Of a stretch of 56,503 bases of DNA, positions 14,676 through 23,741 are shown one piece after another; position 1 is the first letter of the stretch; each line of letters starts with the position of its first letter. Where the stretch lies: positions 1 to 56,503 of the forward strand of contig JAMPFQ010000026.1 of the NCBI GenBank assembly GCA_023664345.1, given 5' to 3'. Under the pieces are notes generated by a model. It was given only the letters and a program-made list of their open reading frames with translations, made no database searches and had not been told where the DNA came from. The translations under genes were made by a program, and so were the position numbers. Origin of the DNA: Lachnospiraceae bacterium. Lineage in GTDB: Bacteria > Bacillota > Clostridia > Lachnospirales > Lachnospiraceae.

Positions 14676-15932
14676 ATGAGGAGATCATATCGAAAGACAG
14701 CGGTCTGCATCTGTGCGCTGTTATGGGGGCTGACCGCCTGTGCGCCACAGGGAAATAGCGCGGAACAAAGCGCAGTGTTGGGCACGGAAGTACGCAGTAC
14801 CGATGCGGGATATGAGGAAGACAGAACAGAAAATGCGGAGGGCAGTGCAGAGGACGGAACGGACAGTGTGGGAAACAGAATCGATCATTCAGGAAATGGA
14901 ACTGACCATACAGGAGACGGCTCCGGTTCCCAACAGGATTCTTCCATAGATGCCTCCATCAGCGATATTCTTGCATCCTGCGCAGGAAAGATCATCACAG
15001 AGACCATTGAAACGTCTGGCGGAAAGCGCATAACGATCGATGCGGAAGCTGCGGTGGACGGTATCAGCCGTGTAAGCCGTTACAGATATATTCCCCGGGC
15101 GATTACGGATGATGACAGAAAAGCGCTGTTTGAGAAACTGTTTCCGGCGGAAAACTGGGATGTGAATGCCGCCGCAGTGTATGATGAAAAAGAGGATGCA
15201 TGGCAGTTCGTGACTCCCGGAGGGCAGCGCTGGATCTACCGGGTCAGGGATGCGGAGCCCTTTGGCGAACAGGTATTGGATCTGGAAAGGATTGACATTA
15301 AGAGGGACTACAGGAAAGAAACAAGGGCATACTCCGTGCAGATCGCGGGTGGTTCTATTGCGGAAGAAGACATGCCATTGGAAGAAGTTTTGTTCTTACT
15401 GGAAGTAACAGGCTGTATTCCTGCAGAGATAGAGCAATTAGGTCAGCAGAGCATGGAACCGATAGCGGGCGAGGGTGTCTACTCATGCGACAGTATCTAT
15501 GTCTGCGGACCAGGTGATGCAAACACCTATGCAAAAGCGGTATTCAAGCAGACCCTGGACGGGATGCCTGTGACGGCCTGGCATAACGCGGCCACGGCAA
15601 CGGCGGGTCGGAGCGTCTTTCCCGTAAAAATATGGGGAGCCTTTTTCACAGCGGAGGAGATCGGACTGGACGGCCCCATACTCTCGGTGGAAGAAGCCGT
15701 CGATGCCATGAGGGAACAGATCGATACAGCGCAGATACAGCAAGAACAGCTATTTATCAAAAAGATCACCCTGGAATATCTGGCGGTTCTTGCCCCGGAC
15801 GGAGACACTGAGATCGTGCCGGTCTGGAGGTTTCTGGAGACGGAAAGGAACCGGGGAAGCGAGAGCATCCTCGCCGTCAATGCGGTCAATGGGGAACTGA
15901 TCTGGGAACAGCGGGGAGTTTTTACGGAATAG
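14676..15932 (+). CDS. secreted lipoprotein
   Basis: A 418-residue protein with lipobox LTAC (Cys about 22), then a low-complexity Asp/Thr/Gly linker (residues 30-90). The folded part contains YRYIPRAITDDDRKALFEKL and a C-terminal segment EIVPVWRFLETERN...LAVNAVNGELIW, which resembles PepSY or YycH/I-type domains in pattern. Such modules often sit beside peptidases or kinases, but none is adjacent. A GGGAGG site lies eight bases before the ATG. I do not recognise a named family. Confidence 0.65.
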   Translation: MRRSYRKTAVCICALLWGLTACAPQGNSAEQSAVLGTEVRSTDAGYEEDRTENAEGSAEDGTDSVGNRIDHSGNGTDHTGDGSGSQQDSSIDASISDILASCAGKIITETIETSGGKRITIDAEAAVDGISRVSRYRYIPRAITDDDRKALFEKLFPAENWDVNAAAVYDEKEDAWQFVTPGGQRWIYRVRDAEPFGEQVLDLERIDIKRDYRKETRAYSVQIAGGSIAEEDMPLEEVLFLLEVTGCIPAEIEQLGQQSMEPIAGEGVYSCDSIYVCGPGDANTYAKAVFKQTLDGMPVTAWHNAATATAGRSVFPVKIWGAFFTAEEIGLDGPILSVEEAVDAMREQIDTAQIQQEQLFIKKITLEYLAVLAPDGDTEIVPVWRFLETERNRGSESILAVNAVNGELIWEQRGVFTE

Positions 15933-16047
15933 TCTGTCAGGCGCGGTTAAATGCAGTTTGCTTTTTTGACTAATATAGGATAGAATATAAGGGATACCAT
16001 TATAAAACGGCGGACGCGCTGCCCGCCTGCGGAGAGGTACAATTCAT

Positions 16048-17526
16048 ATGCTGATAAAAACATCTGCGGTATGCCTTATGTTTACGTTGTATATGCTCTG
16101 GTTCTATTACCGGAAGCCCCATATCCCGATCAGATCCACCAGGATATTCCAACTGCTTGCCTGGGTGGCTCTTCTGAATGTGATCTTTGACCTGATCACG
16201 CTCTATACGGTCAACCACAGGGACAGTGTTGCGGAGGGAGTGAACCGGCTTGCGCATATCATCTATCTGCTGTCCATACTGGGATTTATTTTCCTCTTAT
16301 TCCTGTATCTGAGAAGCTATCTGGAGGTAAAACTGAAATTTTCCAAAGAGATCAGGGCGCTCCACAGCCTGCCTTTTATCGTGTCTGCGCTGGGGATCCT
16401 GACGCTTCCCATCACATATGTCCATGGGGAAACAACGGATTATGCCCTGGGGCCTAAGGCCTATGCCTTATATGGGAGCATCGTGGTCTATCTGATCTTG
16501 ATCCTGTATTACTGTCTCCGCCATTGGGAAATCCTGAACAGGGAGAAAAGGATGGCGATCGTTCTTGCCGTTCCCATCTTCGTGATCATTGCCCTGATCC
16601 AGATGCTCGTGCCGGAGACGCTGCTGGTGGTGGTTGCCTCCACATTGATCCTGCTGGGGCTGATATTGAGCAACGAAAACGCGGAAAAGTATATGGATGA
16701 GAAAACGGCCCTGTTCAATCAATATTCTCTGGAGACCGTGCTGGAGGAATTTGATTTTGAAAAGCAGAAATTATACATAGCGGTGATCTGTTTCTGCAAG
16801 ACGGAAAGAAATTCCGACTGGAATCAGGACGTTCTGGTGCTGCAGGATATCCACAGAGAGATCAGGCAGTACCATCTGAACGCCTACCGCGTAGCAGAGA
16901 ACGGAGTGGTATTCGGCAGCAATACAAAGGACAGGGCAGGGACGGCGCTGACAGAAGTAAAGCGGGCCATAGAAAATAAATACGGTCGGGAAGATGTCAC
17001 TATTTCCGCAAAACTCCTGGAAGGGGAGGAGACGGAAAATAAGTATAAATGTATGCAGAACATTATGGCTTTCTGTACGGAAATAGGACAGCACTTTGCC
17101 TATATGGATTATCTGACGCATATTTATAACAGAAATGCCTTTGAAAGAGATCTGGAAAAACTGGACAGGAACAGCGGCGGTTACTATATCATTGCGGATC
17201 TGAACAATCTGAAAGTGGTCAACGATACTATCGGGCATTCCGCAGGCGACGAACTGCTGCAGAGTTTTGCGGGGATGCTGGACAGCACGGTGAGCAATGA
17301 CGGACGGGCGTACCGCCAGGGCGGGGATGAGTTTGCCGTGCTGTATAAGCGGGACGCGCAGGAATTCATACGCAAACTGGAGCAGAAATGCAAAGTGCGC
17401 AATATGTCCCGCAATGTGCCTATCAGTTACGCCATCGGATACTGCAGTCTCAGCGATCCGGATTTCATCAATGTAGCGGACAGTATGATGTATGCAAATA
17501 AGAGACAGATGAAGCAGAAAAGATAA
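16048..17526 (+). CDS. membrane diguanylate cyclase (GGDEF)
   Basis: A 492-residue protein: residues 1-215 form about seven membrane spans of a 7TM-type sensor, then a linker region, then a GGDEF domain from about residue 350 (DYLTHIYNRNAFERDLEKL). Substrate motif YYIIADLNNLKVVNDTIGHSAGDE and the active-site loop YRQGGDEFAVL are intact, so it should make cyclic di-GMP. The RxxD inhibitory site is not evident before the loop. It has its own short intergenic region and a GGAGAGG site. It suggests c-di-GMP control of a motile-to-sessile switch in this organism. Confidence 0.9.
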   Translation: MLIKTSAVCLMFTLYMLWFYYRKPHIPIRSTRIFQLLAWVALLNVIFDLITLYTVNHRDSVAEGVNRLAHIIYLLSILGFIFLLFLYLRSYLEVKLKFSKEIRALHSLPFIVSALGILTLPITYVHGETTDYALGPKAYALYGSIVVYLILILYYCLRHWEILNREKRMAIVLAVPIFVIIALIQMLVPETLLVVVASTLILLGLILSNENAEKYMDEKTALFNQYSLETVLEEFDFEKQKLYIAVICFCKTERNSDWNQDVLVLQDIHREIRQYHLNAYRVAENGVVFGSNTKDRAGTALTEVKRAIENKYGREDVTISAKLLEGEETENKYKCMQNIMAFCTEIGQHFAYMDYLTHIYNRNAFERDLEKLDRNSGGYYIIADLNNLKVVNDTIGHSAGDELLQSFAGMLDSTVSNDGRAYRQGGDEFAVLYKRDAQEFIRKLEQKCKVRNMSRNVPISYAIGYCSLSDPDFINVADSMMYANKRQMKQKR

Positions 17527-17537
17527 GAAAATTTCTA

Positions 17538-17591
17538 TTGACATTAGAGACCACAGGGTGTAGTCTATAACAAAGACCACATCATGTGGTC
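17538..17591 (+). promoter_or_regulatory. BlaI-type promoter with two operators
   Basis: TTGACA (17538-17543) and TAGTCT (17561-17566) are 17 bases apart. Two dyads of the BlaI/MecI form lie here: GACCACA-ggg-TGTAGTC (17549-17565), covering the spacer and -10, and GACCACA-tca-TGTGGTC (17575-17591). Their centres are 26 bp apart. The downstream repressor is the obvious ligand. Confidence 0.75.
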
Positions 17592-17647
17592 TTTTGGATG
17601 AAAATTTTGGAACAAAATGAAAGAACGCCGACAGAGGAGGGACCATT

Positions 17648-18013
17648 ATGTCAGAAATTCAGTTGGGTGTGATCGAGGCAAGGTATGCGGATATGATCTG
17701 GGAACATGAGCCGGTGAGTTCATCGGAGTTGGTGAAAATGACGGCTGTGGAATTTAACTGGAAGCGTACCACAGCGCATAATGTACTGCGGAGGCTGATA
17801 GATAAGGGACTTTTTAAAAATGAGAACGGGCTGGTCACTGCGGTGATCTCCAGGGAGGAGTTCTATTCCCGGCAGAGTAAAAAGTATGTGCAGGAGACTT
17901 TCGCAGGTTCTCTTCCCGCTTTTATCGCCGCATTTACGCAGAATACCAGGCTTACGGCGGAGGAAGCGGAGGCAATCCACGAAATGATCGACCGCGCGGA
18001 GGAAACGGAATGA
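17648..18013 (+). CDS. BlaI/MecI/CopY-family repressor
   Basis: A 121-residue winged-helix protein. The N-terminal DNA-binding part shows the family pattern LGVIEARYADMIWEHEPVSS, KMTAVEFNWKRTTAHNVLRRL and a beta wing ending GLVTAVISREEF; the C-terminal helices (FIAAFTQNTRLTAEEAEAIHEMI) form the dimer interface. BlaI proteins are inactivated by proteolysis through a membrane M56 peptidase, encoded just downstream. GAGGAG lies nine bases before the ATG. Dual operators in its promoter indicate autorepression. Confidence 0.9.
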   Translation: MSEIQLGVIEARYADMIWEHEPVSSSELVKMTAVEFNWKRTTAHNVLRRLIDKGLFKNENGLVTAVISREEFYSRQSKKYVQETFAGSLPAFIAAFTQNTRLTAEEAEAIHEMIDRAEETE

Positions 18014-18147
18014 AGATTTTCTAAGGTCGTAAAGTACACGACCCAAGAAAATCTAAGTCATTCCGGTCTTGCAGCGGTTCATCGATTGTTCTTGACAATA
18101 GAATCAGCCCTTTGATTCTATTGTTTGTGCCGCCGCAGGCGGGCATG
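18006..18147. repeat. palindromic element, type A, copy 2
   Basis: Outer arms CGGAATGA (18006-18013, containing the repressor stop codon) and TCATTCCG (18058-18065) enclose a stem AGATTTTCTAAGGTCGT (18014-18030) pairing with 18038-18054 with two mismatches. A perfect 11-bp hairpin CAATAGAATCA/TGATTCTATTG (18096-18123) and a GC hairpin (18128-18144) follow. Same order and partly identical sequence as 11766-11884. It separates the BlaI gene from its partner peptidase. Confidence 0.8.
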
Positions 18148-18162
18148 AGAGGAGATATGATC

Positions 18163-20364
18163 ATGAGTCTGGGAGATATCTTTTTAAGGTTTTTAAACAG
18201 AAGTATAACGGCGGGATGGCTGATCCTGGCAGTGCTTTTGCTGAGACTGCTGTTCCGAAAAGCGCCGAAGTGGATCCGCTGCCTGCTCTGGGGCATTGTG
18301 GCATTCCGGCTGATCTGTCCTTTTTCCATTGAGAGCCCGTACAGTCTGATCTTAAATACGGAGACAGTCAGGTCAGGAATGATGGACAGCGGGCAAGTTC
18401 CTGATCCTGTGCCGGAGACAGACAGCAAGGCGCCTGTGGCCGGGTATACCGATGATCCGTCCGGGGCGGAAGCGTTTGTCCCTGCGAGGGAGAATGTGAC
18501 GGTGACGGCTTCGCTGGACATTGCCGATATGGTGGGAATGGCATGGTGCTGCGGCATGGTACTGATGCTGGCGTATGCGGTCTTTACCCGGTTCCGGCTT
18601 CAGTATATGGTGCGGGAAGCGGTCTGTCAGGAGGGGAATATCTATCTTTGCGATGCGGTGGCATCCCCTTTTGTCCTGGGGATGGTCAGCCCCCGTATCT
18701 ATCTGCCATCCGGCGCGGATATGGAGAGGATGGATCATGTGATCGCCCACGAGCAGGCGCACCTGAAGAGAAAGGATCATTGGTGGAAGCCGTTGGGATA
18801 TCTGCTCCTGGCAGTTTATTGGTTCCAGCCCCTCTGCTGGGCGGCATATCTTCTTTTCTGCAAGGACATTGAATTTGCCTGTGATGAAAAGGTGATCAGT
18901 AAGCTGACTTTTGAGGATAAAAAGGAGTACTCAAAGGCTCTGTTGTCATGCAGCAGACAGGGAAGGATGGTCATGGCATGTCCGCTGGCTTTCGGGGAGA
19001 TCAGTGTAAAGGAGCGGATCAGGTCGGTCCTTCATTATAAAAAGGCGACGCTCTGGATTCTGGTCGCCGCAATTGCCGCCTGTATTATAGTAGGGGTCTG
19101 TTTCCTGACAGATCAGCCGAGAGAATATCAGGTCAGGATAACGATACCGGCCGGCTGCATGGAAGCTTTTTCCTATTCGGATGAAGAAATCTGTCCTAAG
19201 AGTGGCACGCTTACGGTCTATGCGGCGGAGGGTCTGGGAGATACGGAGATCCTGCTGCTTCCGGTGGAAAGTGCGGAAGAGAATCCTTATAAACCTACTT
19301 ATATCACGCCGGGTATGCCGGTCAGGTTTGAAGTGGAACGGGGGGCGTGGTACCGGGTCGGGGTGAATGTGCAGAATTCCACGGATGAGGACAAGAATGT
19401 ATATGTTTCTGTGAAAAATGTGGATGTAAGGATTGCCTCCAGGGCGGAAACAGATATGTCAGGGGCGGGTGGAACAGAAGAAGACGAGACGAGTGCGAAC
19501 GGCTCGGAGGCAGACGATTCAGGTGTGGAAAGCACAGGTGCAGGCGGTACAGATGCGAATCGTGCAGGCGTGGACGGGTCAGGGACAGACGGTACAGGTA
19601 CGGACGGGGCGGAAGATCCCTACGCGCCCCAGCGGTATGATATGGGGGATCTGGATGGAAACGGGGAACAGGAGTATCTGCTGGTCACAACCACTCTGGA
19701 TGATGCGGTTTTTGACGGGCATCTGAGCTTTTACTTTAACGGGGAATCAATCTATGAGTATGATGACCTTTTGTGGCTATATCCCGTAGGGGCTGAGTAT
19801 ATCGATCTGGACAGGGACGGGGAGAAAGAGATATTTTTTACGTTCCAACCTGCAGTCAACTCCATGCCGCTCATAGAGTATGCAGTGTTAAAACAGACGG
19901 ATAACGGCTGGAAAGCGCTGGAGATGATCCATGGGGAGACCATGCTGGACAATCAGTTTCCTATTTCCTGTCGGTATGGGAGTACGGATCATACGATCGT
20001 GATCGCCTGCGAGGGGATTGAAAAGGAGATCGTATACAATATTGAGGTTTATTATAAGGCGCGTATTGAGGAGGATCGGGAAAATGAGATGTTCTATTCG
20101 GCATTTACCAGGATTCTGGAGGGAAACGATTATAAAGCCGGGGATGAATTTGGCGGAATCGCTTCCTGGGGGATATGGGAGATATGCAGCGGAACGTATG
20201 AGGGCAGGAACTGCCTGATCGCGACTCATTGCCTGGAGGGACCGGAGGGAAAATATGACCCCATAGGAATGGTGGATATCTACTTCGACTATGACGCGGA
20301 TGGCCTGGTCAATATTGTGGATATGGAATTCAGGGAGAGCCTGTCCCTGGAAGGTTTCTTCTGA
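18163..20364 (+). CDS. M56 (BlaR1-like) membrane peptidase with secreted sensor region
   Basis: A 733-residue protein. Residues 1-310 are the M56 membrane part: spans near the N-terminus, the zinc motif HEQAH at about 200 in VIAHEQAHLKRKDHWW, and the third ligand region DIEFACDEKVI. A last span (about 290-310) leads to an external part with a Gly/Thr/Asp-rich spacer and Asp-rich motifs DMGDLDGNGEQEY and YIDLDRDGEKEI of the VCBS type. There is no penicillin-binding domain, so the signal is not obviously a beta-lactam. The ATG at 18163 is eight bases after GGAG. It should cleave the upstream BlaI-type repressor. Confidence 0.88.
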   Translation: MSLGDIFLRFLNRSITAGWLILAVLLLRLLFRKAPKWIRCLLWGIVAFRLICPFSIESPYSLILNTETVRSGMMDSGQVPDPVPETDSKAPVAGYTDDPSGAEAFVPARENVTVTASLDIADMVGMAWCCGMVLMLAYAVFTRFRLQYMVREAVCQEGNIYLCDAVASPFVLGMVSPRIYLPSGADMERMDHVIAHEQAHLKRKDHWWKPLGYLLLAVYWFQPLCWAAYLLFCKDIEFACDEKVISKLTFEDKKEYSKALLSCSRQGRMVMACPLAFGEISVKERIRSVLHYKKATLWILVAAIAACIIVGVCFLTDQPREYQVRITIPAGCMEAFSYSDEEICPKSGTLTVYAAEGLGDTEILLLPVESAEENPYKPTYITPGMPVRFEVERGAWYRVGVNVQNSTDEDKNVYVSVKNVDVRIASRAETDMSGAGGTEEDETSANGSEADDSGVESTGAGGTDANRAGVDGSGTDGTGTDGAEDPYAPQRYDMGDLDGNGEQEYLLVTTTLDDAVFDGHLSFYFNGESIYEYDDLLWLYPVGAEYIDLDRDGEKEIFFTFQPAVNSMPLIEYAVLKQTDNGWKALEMIHGETMLDNQFPISCRYGSTDHTIVIACEGIEKEIVYNIEVYYKARIEEDRENEMFYSAFTRILEGNDYKAGDEFGGIASWGIWEICSGTYEGRNCLIATHCLEGPEGKYDPIGMVDIYFDYDADGLVNIVDMEFRESLSLEGFF

Positions 20365-20411
20365 GATTACATCCGGCAGCATAAAGGAAAGGATAAATAT
20401 TTCAAACGCAA

Positions 20412-20441
20412 GTCATACCCCATAGGAATCTCACATACATT
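20412..20441 (+). promoter_or_regulatory. sigma-E-type sporulation promoter of spoIIID
   Basis: GTCATACC (20412-20419), 14-base spacer, CATACATT (20434-20441). This closely fits the mother-cell sigma-E consensus, and spoIIID is a known sigma-E target in Bacillus and Clostridia. Confidence 0.75.
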
Positions 20442-20469
20442 GTAAAAAAGATTCTTAAGGGGTTTTCTT

Positions 20470-20727
20470 TTGAAAGACTATATTGAAGAGCGCGCCATGA
20501 ACATCGCCAGCTATATTATTGACAACAATGCCACAGTGCGCCAGACGGCAAAGGCTTTTGGGGTCAGCAAGTCTACGGTACATAAGGACGTTACCGACAG
20601 GCTCGTGCAGATCAATCCCGCTCTGGCGAAGCAGGCAAGGCAGGTGCTGGATGTCAATAAATCCGAACGCCATATCCGGGGAGGAATGGCTACGAAAGAA
20701 AAATATCTGCACATACATAGTTATTGA
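20470..20727 (+). CDS. spoIIID: sporulation transcription factor SpoIIID
   Basis: An 85-residue DNA-binding protein with the typical sequence MKDYIEERAMNIASYIIDNN, a helix-turn-helix TVRQTAKAFGVSKSTVHKDV and the basic C-terminal helix SERHIRGGMATKEKYL. It controls mother-cell genes between the sigma-E and sigma-K stages. The start is TTG, with AAGGGG eight bases upstream, as often seen for this gene. Length matches the family. The residues AIKQ/ATVR region is canonical, so identity is secure. Confidence 0.96.
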   Translation: MKDYIEERAMNIASYIIDNNATVRQTAKAFGVSKSTVHKDVTDRLVQINPALAKQARQVLDVNKSERHIRGGMATKEKYLHIHSY

Positions 20728-20739
20728 GGAAATCCCGCA

Positions 20740-20780
20740 CCATATGACAAGCGTATGGCGTAAATATGCTTGTCATATGG
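20740..20780. repeat. 13-bp perfect palindrome after spoIIID
   Basis: CCATATGACAAGC (20740-20752) pairs without mismatch with GCTTGTCATATGG (20768-20780). No T-run follows, so it is not a classical terminator. It starts 12 bp after the stop codon. Confidence 0.7.
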
Positions 20781-20919
20781 CAGGTGGCGTAGTCGTGCAG
20801 GCTTCCATGCCATGCATTCTAAAATCGGTTTTGTTGTCTTGCTTCTATCTTTCAGTTTACTTTTTCCCATTCAGGAGCTAAAATGTAGTATGATACGAGA
20901 GTCGTGAGAAAGGCATAAA

Positions 20920-22257
20920 ATGTTATACACAAATAAGGACTTAAAGAAACTCATCATTCCGCTGGTATTTGAGCAGCTTCTGGCGATCCTGGTGGGCCTG
21001 GCGGATACGCTGATGATCGCTAATGTGAGTGAGGCGGCGGTATCGGGCGTGTCGCTGGTGGACACCATCAACATACTGATCATCAATGTGTTCACCGCGT
21101 TCGGAACGGGCGGCGCGGTGGTGGCGGGACATTATCTTGGAAAAGGCGATGAGGAGGACGCCTGCAGGGCTTCCTGGCAGGTTCTGCTGTTTGCTTTGGC
21201 CAGTTCCGTGGCAGTGACCTCCGTTTTCCTGTTTTTTCACAATGGGATCCTGCAGCTGATCATCGGTAGGGTGGAAGCGGACGTCATGGAGAATGCTCGG
21301 AATTATCTGGTGGTGACGGCGCTTTCCTTTGTGCCGCTGGCGGTCTACAACGCCTGCGCGGGGCTGTTCCGCACCATGCGGGATTCCAGGACCACGTTAA
21401 AGATCTCCATTCTCATGAATATTTTGAATGTGGTGGGAAATGCTGTTTTTATTTATGGCTTTGGAATCGGTACGTTTGGTGCGGCGGTATCAACCACCAT
21501 TTCCCGGACGGTGGCGGCGGTCATTATATTCTGTCTGATGTTTGACGGAAAGCGGCAGTTGAATTTTAAGGGGCAGTTCACCCTGAGGTTCCGTCCGGAT
21601 ATGATCAAGAGGATCTGTTACATCGGACTTCCCAACAGCCTGGAGAACAGCCTGTTCCAGCTGGGGAAGATCCTGACGGTCAGCATGATCTCCACCATGG
21701 GCACATACGCCATTGCGGCCAATGCGGTCTGCAATACCATCGCGTCCTTTAATATTCTGCCGGGAGCGGCCATCAACAGCGGGATTGTGGCCATTGTGTC
21801 CGTCTGCATAGGGGCGGGAAAACCGGATCAGGCCAGATATTATTCCAAAAAACTGATGAAAGCGGCCTGGGTCAGCTTAAGCGCCATGTCGCTGGTGATC
21901 GCCGCGGGTGCGGGTATCCTGGCCTCGCTGTATCATCTCAGCCCTGAGGCGACGGAACTGGCGAAGCGGGTATTGTGGCTTCATGCGGGTATGGTGGTAG
22001 TGGCATGGACGCCCTCTTTCACGCTTCCCAATGTATTCCGGGCAGCGGGAGACGCGATACTGCCCATGGCGGTGTCCATCGGCTCCATGTGGGTCTGGCG
22101 TCTGGGGTTCGCCTATCTGTTGGGGATTTATTTCGGCTGGGGATTGTTGGGGGTGTGGACGGCAATGGTCATTGACTGGGTGTTCCGTGGGATCATTTTT
22201 ACGCTGCGGTTCAGGAGCGGAAAATGGGAGAAAAGCGAGAGAAACAACATAACGTAA
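20920..22257 (+). CDS. MATE-family efflux transporter
   Basis: A 445-residue protein with 12 membrane spans in two similar halves. It begins MLYTNKDLKKLIIPLVFEQL and shows the family motifs LVGLADTLMIANVSEAAVSG, FRTMRDSRTTLKISILMNIL and PNSLENSLFQLGKI. MATE pumps export cationic drugs or metabolites in exchange for sodium or protons. The unusual N-terminal-half motif matches DinF/NorM-like clostridial members. It stands alone, with an AAAGG site and no linked regulator. Confidence 0.92.
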   Translation: MLYTNKDLKKLIIPLVFEQLLAILVGLADTLMIANVSEAAVSGVSLVDTINILIINVFTAFGTGGAVVAGHYLGKGDEEDACRASWQVLLFALASSVAVTSVFLFFHNGILQLIIGRVEADVMENARNYLVVTALSFVPLAVYNACAGLFRTMRDSRTTLKISILMNILNVVGNAVFIYGFGIGTFGAAVSTTISRTVAAVIIFCLMFDGKRQLNFKGQFTLRFRPDMIKRICYIGLPNSLENSLFQLGKILTVSMISTMGTYAIAANAVCNTIASFNILPGAAINSGIVAIVSVCIGAGKPDQARYYSKKLMKAAWVSLSAMSLVIAAGAGILASLYHLSPEATELAKRVLWLHAGMVVVAWTPSFTLPNVFRAAGDAILPMAVSIGSMWVWRLGFAYLLGIYFGWGLLGVWTAMVIDWVFRGIIFTLRFRSGKWEKSERNNIT

Positions 22258-22385
22258 AAAGATCGGCAACACGGAAAATGCATATGATGGCGGAATGACC
22301 GGAAAATATTAAAAAGCAGTCAGATAGAAGAAAACACAAAATAAACGAAAAAGGAAAACAGCGATAGAACAGCGGGAGGATCGAT

Positions 22386-23702
22386 ATGGCGGCGGAGGAG
22401 AGCAAGATACAGGCTCTGGCAAATCAAATACTGACACTTGCCCACGATGATCTGCTGATGCATCTTCGCTTTTTTGATATGGCACTGGCGCAGCTGAAAT
22501 GGAAAGAGAGGGCGAAAACAGGGTGTTTTGCCACGGATGGGCGGAAGCTGTTTTATGACCCCGTATATGTGCTGAAAACCTATCAGGAGAATCCCAAATA
22601 TATCGCAAGAAGTTATCTTCATGTGCTGCTGCACTGTATTTTCTCCCATGGCTTCCGGTATGATAAGCTGGAGCCTGAGAATTGGGATCTGGCGGTGGAT
22701 ATCGCGGTGGAAAATGTGATCCTTGACCTGGAGTTGGAAAGCGTGTCGCTGGAACAGGATGCGGACGCTGCCAGAAAGCTTATGGTTTTGAGGGAAGATA
22801 TCGGCCCTTTGACAGCGGAGCGGATATACCGATATTTCCGCCATAACCCCGTCACACCGACGGAAAGGCAGGAACTTGTAAGGCTCTTTGCCAGGGATGT
22901 GCACAGTCTCTGGAGAACTGCGGACGCCGGGACACAGGAGCAGCTGGAGATCACGGAGGAGCAGTGGAAGAAGATCAGTCAGCGCGTAAAAGCGGATCTG
23001 AAATCTTTTACCAGGAAAAAAAGCGGTGCGGAGAGCCTTGAGAAGAATCTGGAAGAAACCACGAGGGACCGCTATGATTACAGCGATATCCTGCGCAGGT
23101 TCACGGTTATGGGGGAGGACATCAGGGTAAATGATGATGAGTTCGATTATGTTTATTATACTTATGGGTTGGAGCATTACGGCAACCTGCCTTTGATCGA
23201 GCCGCTGGAATACAAGGAGGCGAATAAAGTAAGGGAGTTCGTAATCGCCATAGATACTTCGGCGTCCTGCAGGGGCGCTGTTGTGAAAGCTTTTTTGAGA
23301 AAGACTTATTCCATCTTAAAGGGCAGCGAGAACTTTTTCCACCGGGTAAATGTGCATATCATCCAGTGTGACAATCAGGTGCAGAGCGATACAAAGATCA
23401 CAAACGACGAGGACTTTGATGCTTTTATGCAGTACGGCAAGCTGACGGGATTTGGAGCCACGGATTTCCGGCCTGTGTTCGACTATATTGAAAAGCTGCT
23501 GCAGCAGGGAGAATTTGAGGATCTGAAAGGACTGATCTATTTCACGGATGGCTATGGAATCTACCCTCAGAGGATGCCGGCTTATGATGTGATCTTCGCT
23601 TTTCTGGACGAGGACGAGAATCGGGCGCCGGTGCCTCCCTGGAGCATGAAAGTGATCTTGGAGGAGGATTCTCTGGAAGAAGAGGCGGAAAGGGTGGAGT
23701 GA
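22386..23702 (+). CDS. VWA-like (DUF2201-type) protein, MoxR partner
   Basis: A 438-residue protein. Residues 60-220 resemble the putative metallopeptidase part of this family (HVLLHCIFSHGFRYDKL contains an HxxF-type relic of a metal site). Residues 285-425 form a von Willebrand A-like domain with the metal-adhesion motif variant FVIAIDTSASCRG, then TGFGATDFRPVFDYI and GLIYFTDGYGIYP. Such proteins work with MoxR-type AAA+ ATPases as chaperone or metal-insertion pairs; the ATPase is the next gene. GGGAGG lies six bases before the ATG. Confidence 0.85.
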   Translation: MAAEESKIQALANQILTLAHDDLLMHLRFFDMALAQLKWKERAKTGCFATDGRKLFYDPVYVLKTYQENPKYIARSYLHVLLHCIFSHGFRYDKLEPENWDLAVDIAVENVILDLELESVSLEQDADAARKLMVLREDIGPLTAERIYRYFRHNPVTPTERQELVRLFARDVHSLWRTADAGTQEQLEITEEQWKKISQRVKADLKSFTRKKSGAESLEKNLEETTRDRYDYSDILRRFTVMGEDIRVNDDEFDYVYYTYGLEHYGNLPLIEPLEYKEANKVREFVIAIDTSASCRGAVVKAFLRKTYSILKGSENFFHRVNVHIIQCDNQVQSDTKITNDEDFDAFMQYGKLTGFGATDFRPVFDYIEKLLQQGEFEDLKGLIYFTDGYGIYPQRMPAYDVIFAFLDEDENRAPVPPWSMKVILEEDSLEEEAERVE

Positions 23703-23741
23703 AAAGTATGAAAGTAAACGTCACCGGACGGCACCGCGAGA

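Noticed and set aside
16008..16032. Short GC-rich match (CCCGCCTGCGG) to the complement of the 18128 hairpin
   Set aside because: Only about a dozen bases match and no full stem set is present, so it may be chance.
16771..17646. 291-codon minus-strand frame
   Set aside because: Complement of the GGDEF gene and the BlaI promoter; the plus-strand gene has clear motifs.
22320..23177. 285-codon minus-strand frame
   Set aside because: Shadow of the VWA gene.
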